A stretch of 53,264 nucleotides of DNA from Phenylobacterium sp. (lineage in GTDB: Bacteria > Pseudomonadota > Alphaproteobacteria > Caulobacterales > Caulobacteraceae). Made by a program: the position numbers and the translations under genes. Each line of letters opens with the position of its first letter. Position 1 is the first letter of the stretch. Location of the stretch: positions 65,286 through 118,549 of the forward strand of contig NZ_SCVD01000011.1 in assembly GCF_004297125.1 (NCBI RefSeq), given 5' to 3'. Under the pieces are notes generated by a model. The model was not told where the DNA came from. It did not search any database and saw only the letters and a list, made by a program, of their open reading frames with translations. Positions 16,712 to 24,591 of this stretch are shown here, piece after piece.

Positions 16712-17801
16712 CGGGACGCCGATCAAAACCCTGCTGTGGCGGACCTTCACGCCGGCGATCCTGGTCCTGGCGGTGGTGCTGGGCGCGCTGGTCTACAACC
16801 GGCTCTACGACACCATCCTGGACGGCTTCTCGCGCAAGCTGGTCACCACCAGCGCGATCGCCGGCGCCCTGATCGATCCGGCCGACCACGACTTCCTGAT
16901 CCGCGCCGCCCAGGTCCGCGCCCCGGCCGAGGCGGTGGAGGCGATGCCGCAATACCGGCGCAACGTCGAGCCGATGCGGCGCGTGCGGCGCGAGCTGGGC
17001 CTGACCTATCTCTATTCCCAGGTGCTGGGCGGGCCAAAGGACGTGATCTATGTCCTGGACGCCACCGAGGGCGAGGAACACTCGACCATCGGGTCGGAAG
17101 ACGAGCTGACGCCCGAGACCCGCATCGGCCTGCGCCGCACGATCGCCGACGGGACGATCTATGTCTCGCCGATCGAATTCCAGGAGCAGTGGGGCCTGCT
17201 GAAGACCGCCGCCGCGCCGATCCGGGCGCAGGACGGGCGCATCGTCGCCACGGCGGGCGCCGACGTGAACATCTCGGTGATCGAGGTTGCGACGCAGAAC
17301 GCCCTGTTCGCCAGCGCCCTGATCGGCGTGGCCTCGCTGATCGCCTCGGCGCTGGTGACCTTGCTGATCGTGCGGTGGGTGGCGCGGCCGATCGAGGGGC
17401 TCAAGGCCGACGCGCTCAGGATCGCGGCGGGCGACCGAGCCCCGCCGGCCGTGGTGGCGGCGCCGCGGGAGGTCGCGCGGCTGCGCGAAGCGCTGGCGGA
17501 GCTGGCGACGCACCTGATGGCCGCCATGCGCGAGGCATGGAGCGACACGCTCGCCCTGGACCGCGCACGCAACGCCGCCAGGCTGGAGGCCGCTCTGCCT
17601 GCCGCGAAGCCCGTGACGTTGGTGGCCGACGGCAAGCACCGCGTCGTCTGGACGCCCGCGGGCGATACGCTGGAGGCCCGGCTTGAGCACCGGGCCATGA
17701 CCCTGCTGGCCGAACGCTTCGCCGCGCAGCCCAGGCTGGCGGCGGCGTGGCGGGACCTGGCGAACCCGGCGTACGGCGCCGTGCAAGAGGTCCGGGCATG
17801 A
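16701..17801 (+). CDS. Cache-HAMP membrane sensor without an output domain
   Basis: 366 residues: a membrane segment at about 14-33, a periplasmic Cache-like region (LGLTYLYSQVLGGPKDVIYV, AGADVNISVIE), a second membrane segment (about 195-220) and HAMP (RPIEGLKADALRIAAGDRAP). The cytoplasmic remainder of about 100 residues matches no catalytic domain I know. Its periplasmic part resembles that of the PP2C phosphatase at 12325-13962 (SDLVYVYTY, IGADVDLAMVQ). The stop overlaps the next ATG, so the cNMP-like and degenerate PP2C proteins that follow may act as its detached output. Confidence 0.7.
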   Translation: MPPDGTPIKTLLWRTFTPAILVLAVVLGALVYNRLYDTILDGFSRKLVTTSAIAGALIDPADHDFLIRAAQVRAPAEAVEAMPQYRRNVEPMRRVRRELGLTYLYSQVLGGPKDVIYVLDATEGEEHSTIGSEDELTPETRIGLRRTIADGTIYVSPIEFQEQWGLLKTAAAPIRAQDGRIVATAGADVNISVIEVATQNALFASALIGVASLIASALVTLLIVRWVARPIEGLKADALRIAAGDRAPPAVVAAPREVARLREALAELATHLMAAMREAWSDTLALDRARNAARLEAALPAAKPVTLVADGKHRVVWTPAGDTLEARLEHRAMTLLAERFAAQPRLAAAWRDLANPAYGAVQEVRA

Positions 17802-18187
17802 TCGGCGCCGAGGCCGTCCAGCGCCTGTTCATCCTGCGCGCCGTCGGACCGTTTCAGCGGCTGGAGGATGCGGAACTCCTGCTCATCGCGCGCCACGCCC
17901 GCGTGAGGACCTTCCCGCCCGGCAAGGTGGTGATCGCGGCGGGCGTGGTGGCCGAGGCCATGTTCGTGGCGCCGCTGGGCGGCGTCGAGGTCGGGGGCGC
18001 GGCGGCTCCGGTGGTGTTCGACGCGCCTGGCCTGCTGTTCGGCCTGGCCGCGCGCGCCGACTACGTGGCGGGGCCCGAGGGTGTTGAGGCGCTGGTCATC
18101 GCCAAGCCGCATGTGTTCACCATCGCGCGCGAGTGCCCGGAGTTCGTGGTGGGCCTGCGCGACCTGGCGGAACGGACGGCGCCGTGA
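17798..18187 (+). CDS. Degenerate cyclic-nucleotide-binding-like protein
   Basis: 129 residues. The beginning is like a CNB domain (LRAVGPFQRLEDAELLLIAR, RTFPPGKVVIAAGVVAEAMF), but the phosphate-binding cassette with its Glu and Arg is not seen: the corresponding part reads FDAPGLLFGLAARADYVAGP. It may therefore not bind a cyclic nucleotide and could serve as an interaction module. It overlaps both neighbours by 4 nt (ATGA and GTGA), so stoichiometric production with the sensors either side is likely. Confidence 0.6.
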   Translation: MIGAEAVQRLFILRAVGPFQRLEDAELLLIARHARVRTFPPGKVVIAAGVVAEAMFVAPLGGVEVGGAAAPVVFDAPGLLFGLAARADYVAGPEGVEALVIAKPHVFTIARECPEFVVGLRDLAERTAP

Positions 18188-19425
18188 GCATCCGGCGCAC
18201 CTTCCTGCTGCTGATCGCGCCGCTGTTTCTGCTGCTGGCGGGCGTGAACGGAGCGTTGCTGTACCTCTGGGAGCGGGCCGAGGCCGAGCGCGGCCTGGCT
18301 GGCCAGGCGATCGCCGCGGCGGTCACCACGGCGGCCTTCGCCGACGCGTCGGACGACCTGGCGCACGCACTGGCGGATCGGGCCCGCACGGAGGCGCTGC
18401 GCGACGCCGCGCGACGCGTGACGGGGCTGCAAGGCCTCTACATCGTGCGGCCGGATGGCCAGACCGTGCAAATCGTCGGACGCCCGTCCGCGTTCTGGCC
18501 GGGGCGCTTCGAAGCGCCGCGCGCGCCGGTGGCGGCGCCGATCCGGTCCGACCCGACCGGAAGGCGGATGGCCACGGGCCTGGCCCCTGTCGCGCGCGGC
18601 GGCTACGTCATCGCCCAGATCGACGCTGACCCCCTGTTCGCCCAGGTGGAGGGCTTGCAGCGGCTGATCGCCGGTGTCGTGGCGGCGGCGGGTCTGCTCG
18701 GCCTGGCGCTGGCGCTGGCGATAGCCCGGCTGATCGTGCGCGAACTGGCCCGCAACAGCGCCATGATCGCGGCGATCCGGGCCGACCAGCCGCCCGGGGA
18801 CGCGGATCGGTTCGCGATCCGCGAGACCCGCGACCTGGCGCTGGCCGTGCGGCTGATGCGGGCCAGCGTCTCCGGCCGCATGGCCCGAGGCCGCCATGAG
18901 CTGGCGCGCCGCGACCGGGAACGCGACGAGGCGGGCGCCGTGGCGGCCCACCGCGAGACCGCCTTCGCGGCGCTCGCCACCACCGCGGCGGGCGCCGCCC
19001 TGGCGGTCCGGATGCTGGGCGCCGCGCCGGCGGGAAGCTTCTACGCCCTGTGCGATGGCGATGGCCGCGCGACGCTGGTGCTCGGAGACTGCGCCGGAGA
19101 CACGCCCTCTGACGCCCTGGCCCGTGCTGTGGCGGCGCGACGGTTCTTCGAGGCGAACCTGGCGACAACCGCGCGCGTCGCCCAGGGCGAGGCGGCCTTC
19201 GCCCTGACGCGGGTGGCCTGGATCGCGTGGTCCGTCGAGGCGCCGCCCGCGGCCCAGGCGCTGGCCCTGCTGGACGGCGACGACGCGGACCGGGTCGCGG
19301 CCTATGTGGTCCGCGCGGAGGGCCTGGATCCCAGCGCGATCATCGACGACCTGGCGACGCTGCTGCGCTTGGACGGCGTGGTGGCGGTGGTGCGGCCGGG
19401 CTCAGCCCAGGCTGGCGAGGGCTGA
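18184..19425 (+). CDS. Membrane protein with HAMP-like linker and degenerate PP2C domain
   Basis: 413 residues from a GTG overlapping the previous stop. There are membrane segments at about 6-28 and 160-183, a small periplasmic part between them, a HAMP-like helix pair and a C-terminal region aligning with SpoIIE PP2C. GSFYALCDGDGRATLVLGDC corresponds to GGDLYDY...VVGDVSG of the active phosphatase, with the first metal Asp replaced and the second kept. The domain also stops short. It probably lacks phosphatase activity and may regulate the partner-switch proteins by binding. Its 3' end overlaps the convergent STAS gene by 24 bp. Confidence 0.62.
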   Translation: MSIRRTFLLLIAPLFLLLAGVNGALLYLWERAEAERGLAGQAIAAAVTTAAFADASDDLAHALADRARTEALRDAARRVTGLQGLYIVRPDGQTVQIVGRPSAFWPGRFEAPRAPVAAPIRSDPTGRRMATGLAPVARGGYVIAQIDADPLFAQVEGLQRLIAGVVAAAGLLGLALALAIARLIVRELARNSAMIAAIRADQPPGDADRFAIRETRDLALAVRLMRASVSGRMARGRHELARRDRERDEAGAVAAHRETAFAALATTAAGAALAVRMLGAAPAGSFYALCDGDGRATLVLGDCAGDTPSDALARAVAARRFFEANLATTARVAQGEAAFALTRVAWIAWSVEAPPAAQALALLDGDDADRVAAYVVRAEGLDPSAIIDDLATLLRLDGVVAVVRPGSAQAGEG

Positions 19426-19734
19426 CTCCACGTCGGCCTCGATGGCGAAGATGCTGGTGAAGCCGCTGATGTCGAACACCTCGCGCACGGTCTGGGCGAG
19501 GCCGGTGAGCACCAGCTTGTGGCCCTTGGCGCGAGCCGCCTTGGCGCCGATCAGCATCACGCGCAGGCCGGCGGAACTGACGTAGGGCACTTCGGCCAGG
19601 TCCAGGATGACCTTGTCATGGGTCTGCACGCGGGCGGGCAGGACGGCTTCAAGTTCGCCGGCGGAACCGGAGTCCAGCCGGCCCGTCGCCGCCACCACGA
19701 GCACGTCGCCGCGGGTCTCTTCGTTGATCTGCAT
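19402..19734 (-). CDS. STAS-domain anti-sigma factor antagonist (RsbV/SpoIIAA type)
   Basis: 110 residues covering exactly one STAS domain. DLAEVPYVSSAGLRVMLIGA carries the serine normally phosphorylated by an RsbW kinase (S54 by alignment with SpoIIAA). The start at 19734 is chosen for a GAGGGG 6 nt upstream; the frame is open to 19779. It is divergent from the RsbW-like kinase gene, so both may share regulation. The PP2C at 12325-13962 is the obvious candidate phosphatase. No anti-sigma target sigma gene is adjacent. Confidence 0.9.
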   Translation of the reverse strand: MQINEETRGDVLVVAATGRLDSGSAGELEAVLPARVQTHDKVILDLAEVPYVSSAGLRVMLIGAKAARAKGHKLVLTGLAQTVREVFDISGFTSIFAIEADVESALASLG

Positions 19735-19840
19735 CGGGGCCCCTCGCGATCCCGCCGTCGCCGCGGCCTTTGAGATCATTCGCCGCGCGACTAGACTGGC
19801 AACCGTGAGTCACCGCAAGGCCCCAGAGCGGGCGAGCGAT

Positions 19841-20287
19841 ATGGAACCGGACTTCTCCCATACGCTCCTCGACGGGGCCGTGGGCCTTTCGGCGCTGCTC
19901 GACACCCTGGAGGAGGAATTGGTCGCACGCGGCGTGCCCCTGGCCGCCGTCAGCTCGCTGCTGATCGCTGCCGACGAGGTTATCAGCAACGCGCTGAACC
20001 ATGGCGGCGGAGCGCCCGTCGTGGAGGTCGCGGCCCGGGTGGCCGGCGGCCAGGTGACGATGCGGATCACCGACGATGGCGTGGCCTTCGACCCTCTGGC
20101 CGCCGCGCCCCCGGACACCAGCCTGTCGATCGAGGACCGGGAGATCGGCGGCCTCGGCATCCACCTGGTGCGCAAGCTGATGGACCAGGTCGACTACGAG
20201 CGCAGCGGTAAACATAACCGTTTGCAGTTTTCCAAGAGCTTCGCGTCACCGTCGCCTTCTCGACGGACGGCCGACGAGGCATCCTAG
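19841..20287 (+). CDS. RsbW-like serine kinase / anti-sigma factor (HATPase_c)
   Basis: 148 residues. The GHKL ATPase boxes are present: N box AADEVISNALNHG, G1 box DDGVAFDP and G2 box GGLGIHLVRKLMD. There is no histidine-kinase dimerization domain, so it fits the RsbW/SpoIIAB class that phosphorylates a STAS partner and binds either it or a sigma factor. The ATG at 19841 is used; an in-frame GTG at 19805 would add 12 residues. It is followed after 7 nt by the SET-domain gene, suggesting one transcript. Confidence 0.86.
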   Translation: MEPDFSHTLLDGAVGLSALLDTLEEELVARGVPLAAVSSLLIAADEVISNALNHGGGAPVVEVAARVAGGQVTMRITDDGVAFDPLAAAPPDTSLSIEDREIGGLGIHLVRKLMDQVDYERSGKHNRLQFSKSFASPSPSRRTADEAS

Positions 20288-20294
20288 GGCCGAC

Positions 20295-20759
20295 ATGCCA
20301 GCCAACACCGAATCGCCCTCGACCGCCGGGGTCCAGCCGGACGCGTCCCTCGAAGTCTGCGACACCGACTCCGAGTACGGCCTCGGCGTCCGCACGCTGG
20401 CTCCACGCCGCAAGGGCCAGGTGATCCACCATTTCACGGGCGTGCTGACGCCCGAGCTGTTGCAGCACAGCCTGCAGGTCAGCCCGGGCATGCACATCAC
20501 CCAGACGGAGATCATCGGCTTCCTGTCGCACAGCTGCGAGCCGGACTGCCGGCTGGACATGGCGCGCTCGGAGCTGGTGGCGCTGCGGGATATCCGGCCC
20601 GGCGATCTGTTGACGATCGACTACGCCGAGACCGAGGACGTGCTCTACCGCCAGTTCGCCTGCCACTGCGGCGCCGCGCGTTGCCGCCATTGGATCACCG
20701 GGCGCACGGAACAGCCCAACGCCGAGGGGCGCGCCTATCTCGCGACGCTGGCGCCATGA
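20295..20759 (+). CDS. SET-domain protein (possible protein-lysine methyltransferase)
   Basis: 154 residues of bare SET domain: YGLGVRTLAPRRKGQVI at the start, the pseudoknot motif FLSHSCEPDC (residues 77-85) in place of NHSCxPN, and LLTIDYAETE. It ends with a Cys-rich post-SET-like FACHCGAARC that could bind zinc. Such small bacterial SET proteins methylate protein lysines or have unknown targets. The stop overlaps the decarboxylase-like gene (ATGA), so the two are translationally coupled and may act together. Confidence 0.82.
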   Translation: MPANTESPSTAGVQPDASLEVCDTDSEYGLGVRTLAPRRKGQVIHHFTGVLTPELLQHSLQVSPGMHITQTEIIGFLSHSCEPDCRLDMARSELVALRDIRPGDLLTIDYAETEDVLYRQFACHCGAARCRHWITGRTEQPNAEGRAYLATLAP

Positions 20760-21991
20760 GCCTGGCCCCGGCTACCCGGCCGGACGCGGGGTTCTGGTGG
20801 GCGCGCGACGACCTGGATTTCCGGGACGGGCGGCTGCATCTGGCGGGCCACGACGTGGGCGCCCTGGCCGAGACGGTCGAGGGGCCGCTGCACCTCTACA
20901 GCGCGGCCCGCATCTCGGCGAACCTGAGGCGGGTCCGGGACGCCCTGGCGGGCACGGGGCTCCGGTCGCGCCTCTACTACGCCATGAAGGCCAATCGCTA
21001 CGAGCCGCTGCTGCGGCATCTGGCGAAGGGCGGCCAGTGCGGGATCGACGTCTGTTCGCCGGCCGAACTGGACCGCGCGCTGGCCTGCGGGTTCGCGGCG
21101 GCGGACATCAGCTTCACCGGCACGGGGGTCTCGAACCGCGACCTGGAACGGCTGCTGGCGCACCCGGACCTGACCATCAACTGCGACGGGGTCGGCATGA
21201 TTCGCCGGATCGGCGAGCGCGCGCCGGGCCGCGCCATCGGCGTGCGGGTCAACCCCGAGCGCGGGGCCAGCTACGGCGGGGCCGAGAAGCTGAGCTATGC
21301 CGGCGACGTAGCAACGAAGTTCGGAATCTACCGCGAGCAATGGCCCCAGGCGCTGGCCATGGCGCGCGCGCATGGCCTGACGATCACCAGCCTGCATTTC
21401 CATGTCGGTTGCGGCTACCTCACCCGCGAGCTCGACGACTGGGACGCGGCGGTAGGGGCGGGCCTGGCGTTCCTCGACGATCTGCCGGACGTCACGACGG
21501 TGAACGTCGGCGGTGGCCTGGGCCTGCCGCACCGCGAGGGCGACGCCCCGCTGGACCTTGGTCGCTGGGCGGCGCTGCTGGCGCAGCGGTTCGCGGGGCG
21601 GGGCGTGACCGTCGCAGTCGAGCCGGGCGACTACATCGTCAAGGACGCCGGCGTGCTGGTCCTGGGCGTCACCGACGTGGAGCAGAAGCGCGATGTGACC
21701 TTCGTCAGCGTCGACGGTGGGTTCAACCTGGCGCCCGAGCCCGCCTACTACGAGCTACCCTGCGAACCCGTCGCCTGCGCGCCGCGCAGCTTCGAGACCG
21801 CGGCCTGGAAGCCGGTGACCATCGCCGGTAACATCAACGAGGCGCTGGATATCTGGGCCCACGCCCAACCGATGCCGGAGCTGCGCGAGGGCGACCGGAT
21901 CGCCTTGCTGAACGCCGGCGGCTACGGGTCTTCGATGAGCTCCAATCACTGCATGCGCGGCGAATTCACCGAGATGCTGCTTCCGGCCTGA
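20756..21991 (+). CDS. PLP-dependent DAP/ornithine decarboxylase-family protein lacking the active-site Cys
   Basis: 411 residues with the alanine-racemase-fold barrel and the C-terminal beta domain of group IV decarboxylases. K78 (YYAMKANRY) would bind PLP; H216, GGGLG (252-256) and E289 (VEPGDYIV) are conserved cofactor contacts. The Cys-Glu/Asp motif (GPxCES in DAP decarboxylase) reads GNINEALD, with N361 at the Cys position. The last motif is GGYGSSMSSNH rather than GAYxxSMSSNYN. The substrate is therefore probably not diaminopimelate. Coupled by a 4-nt overlap to the SET gene. Confidence 0.8.
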   Translation: MSLAPATRPDAGFWWARDDLDFRDGRLHLAGHDVGALAETVEGPLHLYSAARISANLRRVRDALAGTGLRSRLYYAMKANRYEPLLRHLAKGGQCGIDVCSPAELDRALACGFAAADISFTGTGVSNRDLERLLAHPDLTINCDGVGMIRRIGERAPGRAIGVRVNPERGASYGGAEKLSYAGDVATKFGIYREQWPQALAMARAHGLTITSLHFHVGCGYLTRELDDWDAAVGAGLAFLDDLPDVTTVNVGGGLGLPHREGDAPLDLGRWAALLAQRFAGRGVTVAVEPGDYIVKDAGVLVLGVTDVEQKRDVTFVSVDGGFNLAPEPAYYELPCEPVACAPRSFETAAWKPVTIAGNINEALDIWAHAQPMPELREGDRIALLNAGGYGSSMSSNHCMRGEFTEMLLPA

Positions 21992-22054
21992 CGCGCCAAG
22001 CTCCCGTTAAGTGAATCGCGTGCTGATGGGCGCTCGGCTTTCCAAGGACCCGGC

Positions 22055-22735
22055 ATGACCCCTCGCCTCGCGCTGTTCGCCGCCGCCGCCCTCGCCGTCG
22101 CGAGTTCAGCCGCGGCGCAGGACGGGCCCGGCTTCGACTTCAATCTCGGGGTCGCCAGCGACTACGTCTTCCGGGGCGTCAGCCAGACCGACGAGAACCC
22201 GCAGGTGTTCGGCGGCGCCGACCTGTCGGTCGGCAGGTTCTACGCTGGCGCATGGGGGTCCAACGTCGACTTCAACGACACGACCGACGCCGAGTTCGAC
22301 CTCTATGCCGGCTTCACGCCGACCGTGGGCGTGGTCTCGCTGGACCTGGGCTTGCTCTACTACGGTTACGTCGATCAGCCGTCGGGCGCGGACCTGGACT
22401 ATCTCGAGCTGAAGGCCGCCGGCAGCGTCCCGCTGGGTCCGGCGACCCTCGGGGCCCAAGCCTACTACTCACCGAACTATTACGCCGGGGTCGACCACGC
22501 CTTCTATTACGAGGTGAACGGGGCGTTCTCGCCCACCGAGAAGCTGTCGTTCAGCGCCGCGCTCGGGCGCCAGCAGGTTTCCGGGGCGGGCGACTACACC
22601 ACCTGGAATGTGGGCGTGGGCTATGCGCTGACCGATCACCTGGGCCTGGATCTGCGCTATCACGATACGGACAAGCACAGCTTGGGCGACACCTACGGCA
22701 GCCGCGCCGTGGTCAGCCTGAAAGCCGCGTTCTAG
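22055..22735 (+). CDS. TorF-family putative outer-membrane porin
   Basis: 226 residues with a signal peptide (MTPRLALFAAAALAVASSAA, cut near AAQDG) and alternating beta-strand sequence ending in F (VVSLKAAF), as in outer-membrane barrels. The motif FNLGVASDYVFRGVSQTDEN is the hallmark of the TorF/Gcw_chp family. It has its own upstream spacer of 63 bp. The transported solute is not known. Confidence 0.86.
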   Translation: MTPRLALFAAAALAVASSAAAQDGPGFDFNLGVASDYVFRGVSQTDENPQVFGGADLSVGRFYAGAWGSNVDFNDTTDAEFDLYAGFTPTVGVVSLDLGLLYYGYVDQPSGADLDYLELKAAGSVPLGPATLGAQAYYSPNYYAGVDHAFYYEVNGAFSPTEKLSFSAALGRQQVSGAGDYTTWNVGVGYALTDHLGLDLRYHDTDKHSLGDTYGSRAVVSLKAAF

Positions 22736-22756
22736 CCCTTCGCCAAGGTTCCGCCC

Positions 22757-23689
22757 ATGACGACCGAAAGCCTGGCCCAGATCGTCGCCGCGGTGGGCAA
22801 GGAGGTCGCCGACGCCCACCGGGGCGAGGGCAAGGTGGCCGACTACATCCCGGCCCTGGCCCGCGTCGACGCCAACCGCTTCGGCATGGCGGTCGTCACC
22901 TGCGAGGGCGAGCTGGCGGAGTACGGCGACGCCTGGCTGCCGTTCTCGATCCAGAGCATCTCCAAGGTCTTCACCCTGACCATGGCGCTGGAACGCCTGG
23001 GCGAGAACCTGTGGGGGCGGGTCGGGCGCGAACCGTCTGGGTCGCGCTTCAACTCCATCGTCCAGCTCGAGGCGGAGAAGGGCGTGCCGCGGAACCCCTT
23101 CATCAACGCCGGCGCCATCGTGGTCACAGACGCGGTCCTGGCCGGCCGGACGCCGCAGGAAGCGATTGCCGACATCCGCGACACGATCCGCCGCCTCGCC
23201 GACAACGACACCATCGACGTCGACAAGGAGGTGGCGGCCTCCGAGGCGGCCACGGGTTTTCGGAACTACAGCCTGGCCAACTTCATGCGCGGCTTCGACA
23301 ATCTGAACAGCCCCGTCGAGGACGTGCTGCAGGCCTACTTCCACCAGTGTTCGCTGCGCATCACATGCCGGCAGCTTGCGCGGGCGGGCCTGTTTCTGGC
23401 CAACGAGGGCGTGGATCCCCTGACCGGAGACGTGATCATCAGCCCCGAGCATGCGCGGCGGATCAACGCCATCATGATGACCTGCGGCCACTACGACGCC
23501 TCGGGGGAGTTCGCCTTCCAGGTGGGGCTGCCGGGTAAGAGCGGCGTCGGGGGCGGCATCCTCACGGTCGTGCCGGAGGTCGGCGCGGTGGCGGTCTGGT
23601 CGCCGGGCCTGAACGAGGTCGGCAACTCCCTCGTCGGCACGCTCGCGCTGCAGCGGCTGGCGTCGCGAATGGGCTGGTCGGTGTTCTGA
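22757..23689 (+). CDS. glsA: Glutaminase A
   Basis: 310 residues, the normal length for bacterial serine-dependent glutaminases, which hydrolyse L-glutamine to glutamate and ammonia. The beta-lactamase-like nucleophile motif is [11 protein letters not shown] (SxxK), followed by [42 protein letters not shown] and [12 protein letters not shown], all family signatures. It begins 21 bp after the porin gene on the same strand, so co-transcription is possible. No ankyrin or STAS extension is present. Confidence 0.95.
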   Translation: MTTESLAQIVAAVGKEVADAHRGEGKVADYIPALARVDANRFGMAVVTCEGELAEYGDAWLPFSIQSISKVFTLTMALERLGENLWGRVGREPSGSRFNSIVQLEAEKGVPRNPFINAGAIVVTDAVLAGRTPQEAIADIRDTIRRLADNDTIDVDKEVAASEAATGFRNYSLANFMRGFDNLNSPVEDVLQAYFHQCSLRITCRQLARAGLFLANEGVDPLTGDVIISPEHARRINAIMMTCGHYDASGEFAFQVGLPGKSGVGGGILTVVPEVGAVAVWSPGLNEVGNSLVGTLALQRLASRMGWSVF

Positions 23690-23766
23690 TTCCGCGCTCG
23701 CCGCTTGACCGTCATCCGGGCGGCTTCTCTAGTTCGCGCAAAGAACAAGAGACCGGGAGGAAGACG

Positions 23767-24510
23767 ATGCGCCTTCGACAGATCGCCCTGGTGGGCCAGG
23801 ACCTGGAGGCCGCCCGCGCGGAGATCGTGGACGTGCTGGGCCTGGGCGCCGCCTACGCCGACCCGGGCGTGAAGAAGTACGGCCTGCACAACGCCGTCTG
23901 GCCGGTGGGTGACACCTTCCTCGAGGTGGTCTCGCCGACGCGGGAGGGCACGACCGCCGGCCGCTTGCTGGAGAAGCGACAGGGCGATGGCGGCTACATG
24001 GTCATCCTGCAGACCGACGATCTGGAGGGCGCCCGGACACGCGTGGCCGAGCAGGGCGTGCGGATCGCCGACCAGTTCGATGGCGATGGTGTGGCCTTCA
24101 CCCACCTGCACCCCAAGGACGTCGGCGGCGCCATCGTCTCCATCGACCATATGGTTCCGAAGGCGCGCTGGGAGTGGGGCGGGCCCGACTGGGAGAAGAA
24201 CGTCCGCACCGACACCTCGCTGGAGATCGTGGGCGCCGAGATCCAGGCCGACGATCCGGGCGCGATGGCGAAACGCTGGGGCGAGGTCCTGGGGCTGGAG
24301 GCGCGCGGCGACGGCCTGCACCTCGACCTTGATGGCGGCGAGATTCGCTTCGTGCTGGCGTTCGACGGCCGGGGCGAAGGCCTGCGCGCCTTCGACGTGA
24401 AGGTGCGAAACCCGGCCGCGGTCCGCGCCCGGGCCGAAGCGCGCGGGAACCTCGACGCCCACGGCCAGGTCACGCTGTGCGGAACGCAGGTCAGGCTGGT
24501 GCAGGGCTAA
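23767..24510 (+). CDS. VOC/glyoxalase-like protein
   Basis: 247 residues with two VOC-type beta-alpha modules (MRLRQIALVGQDLEAARAEI, VDVLGLGAAYADPG; second module from TDTSLEIVGAEIQADDPGAM). Good ribosome site GGGAGGAAG before the ATG. The expected metal ligands are not all recognizable, so it may be a non-dioxygenase VOC protein. It sits immediately upstream of the TGACYAAATGGTCA operators and at the edge of the aromatic catabolic genes, but its own promoter is separate from theirs. Confidence 0.75.
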   Translation: MRLRQIALVGQDLEAARAEIVDVLGLGAAYADPGVKKYGLHNAVWPVGDTFLEVVSPTREGTTAGRLLEKRQGDGGYMVILQTDDLEGARTRVAEQGVRIADQFDGDGVAFTHLHPKDVGGAIVSIDHMVPKARWEWGGPDWEKNVRTDTSLEIVGAEIQADDPGAMAKRWGEVLGLEARGDGLHLDLDGGEIRFVLAFDGRGEGLRAFDVKVRNPAAVRARAEARGNLDAHGQVTLCGTQVRLVQG

Positions 24511-24513
24511 GTC

Positions 24514-24527
24514 TGACCAAATGGTCA
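24514..24527. promoter_or_regulatory. Operator TGACCAAATGGTCA (first of two)
   Basis: A perfect TGACC/GGTCA inverted repeat around AAAT, 4 nt after the stop of the VOC gene. A near-identical copy lies 64 bp downstream. The flanks are also shared (TCTGACYAAATGGTCACWAA), indicating a specific regulator, possibly the TetR at 28040-28705. Confidence 0.65.
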
Positions 24528-24577
24528 CAAAATTGTGAAAGGTCGCGCATTGTTCTAGGGAGTCGCTCGCCGTAATC

Positions 24578-24591
24578 TGACTAAATGGTCA
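24578..24591. promoter_or_regulatory. Operator TGACTAAATGGTCA (second of two)
   Basis: It differs by one base from the copy at 24514-24527 and contains the ATG (24585) taken as the dioxygenase start. Occupancy would block transcription and cover the start codon. Confidence 0.65.

Noticed and set aside
11408..18187. Cyclase-like gene and cNMP-binding-like gene as a Pycsar or CBASS-type anti-phage system
   Set aside because: The genes are in separate units, the CNB-like domain appears unable to bind a nucleotide, and no effector nuclease or toxic membrane protein accompanies the cyclase.
20681..20755. N-terminal extension of the decarboxylase-like protein into the SET gene
   Set aside because: The ATG at 20756 overlaps the SET stop as ATGA, and the extra residues are the out-of-frame SET sequence.
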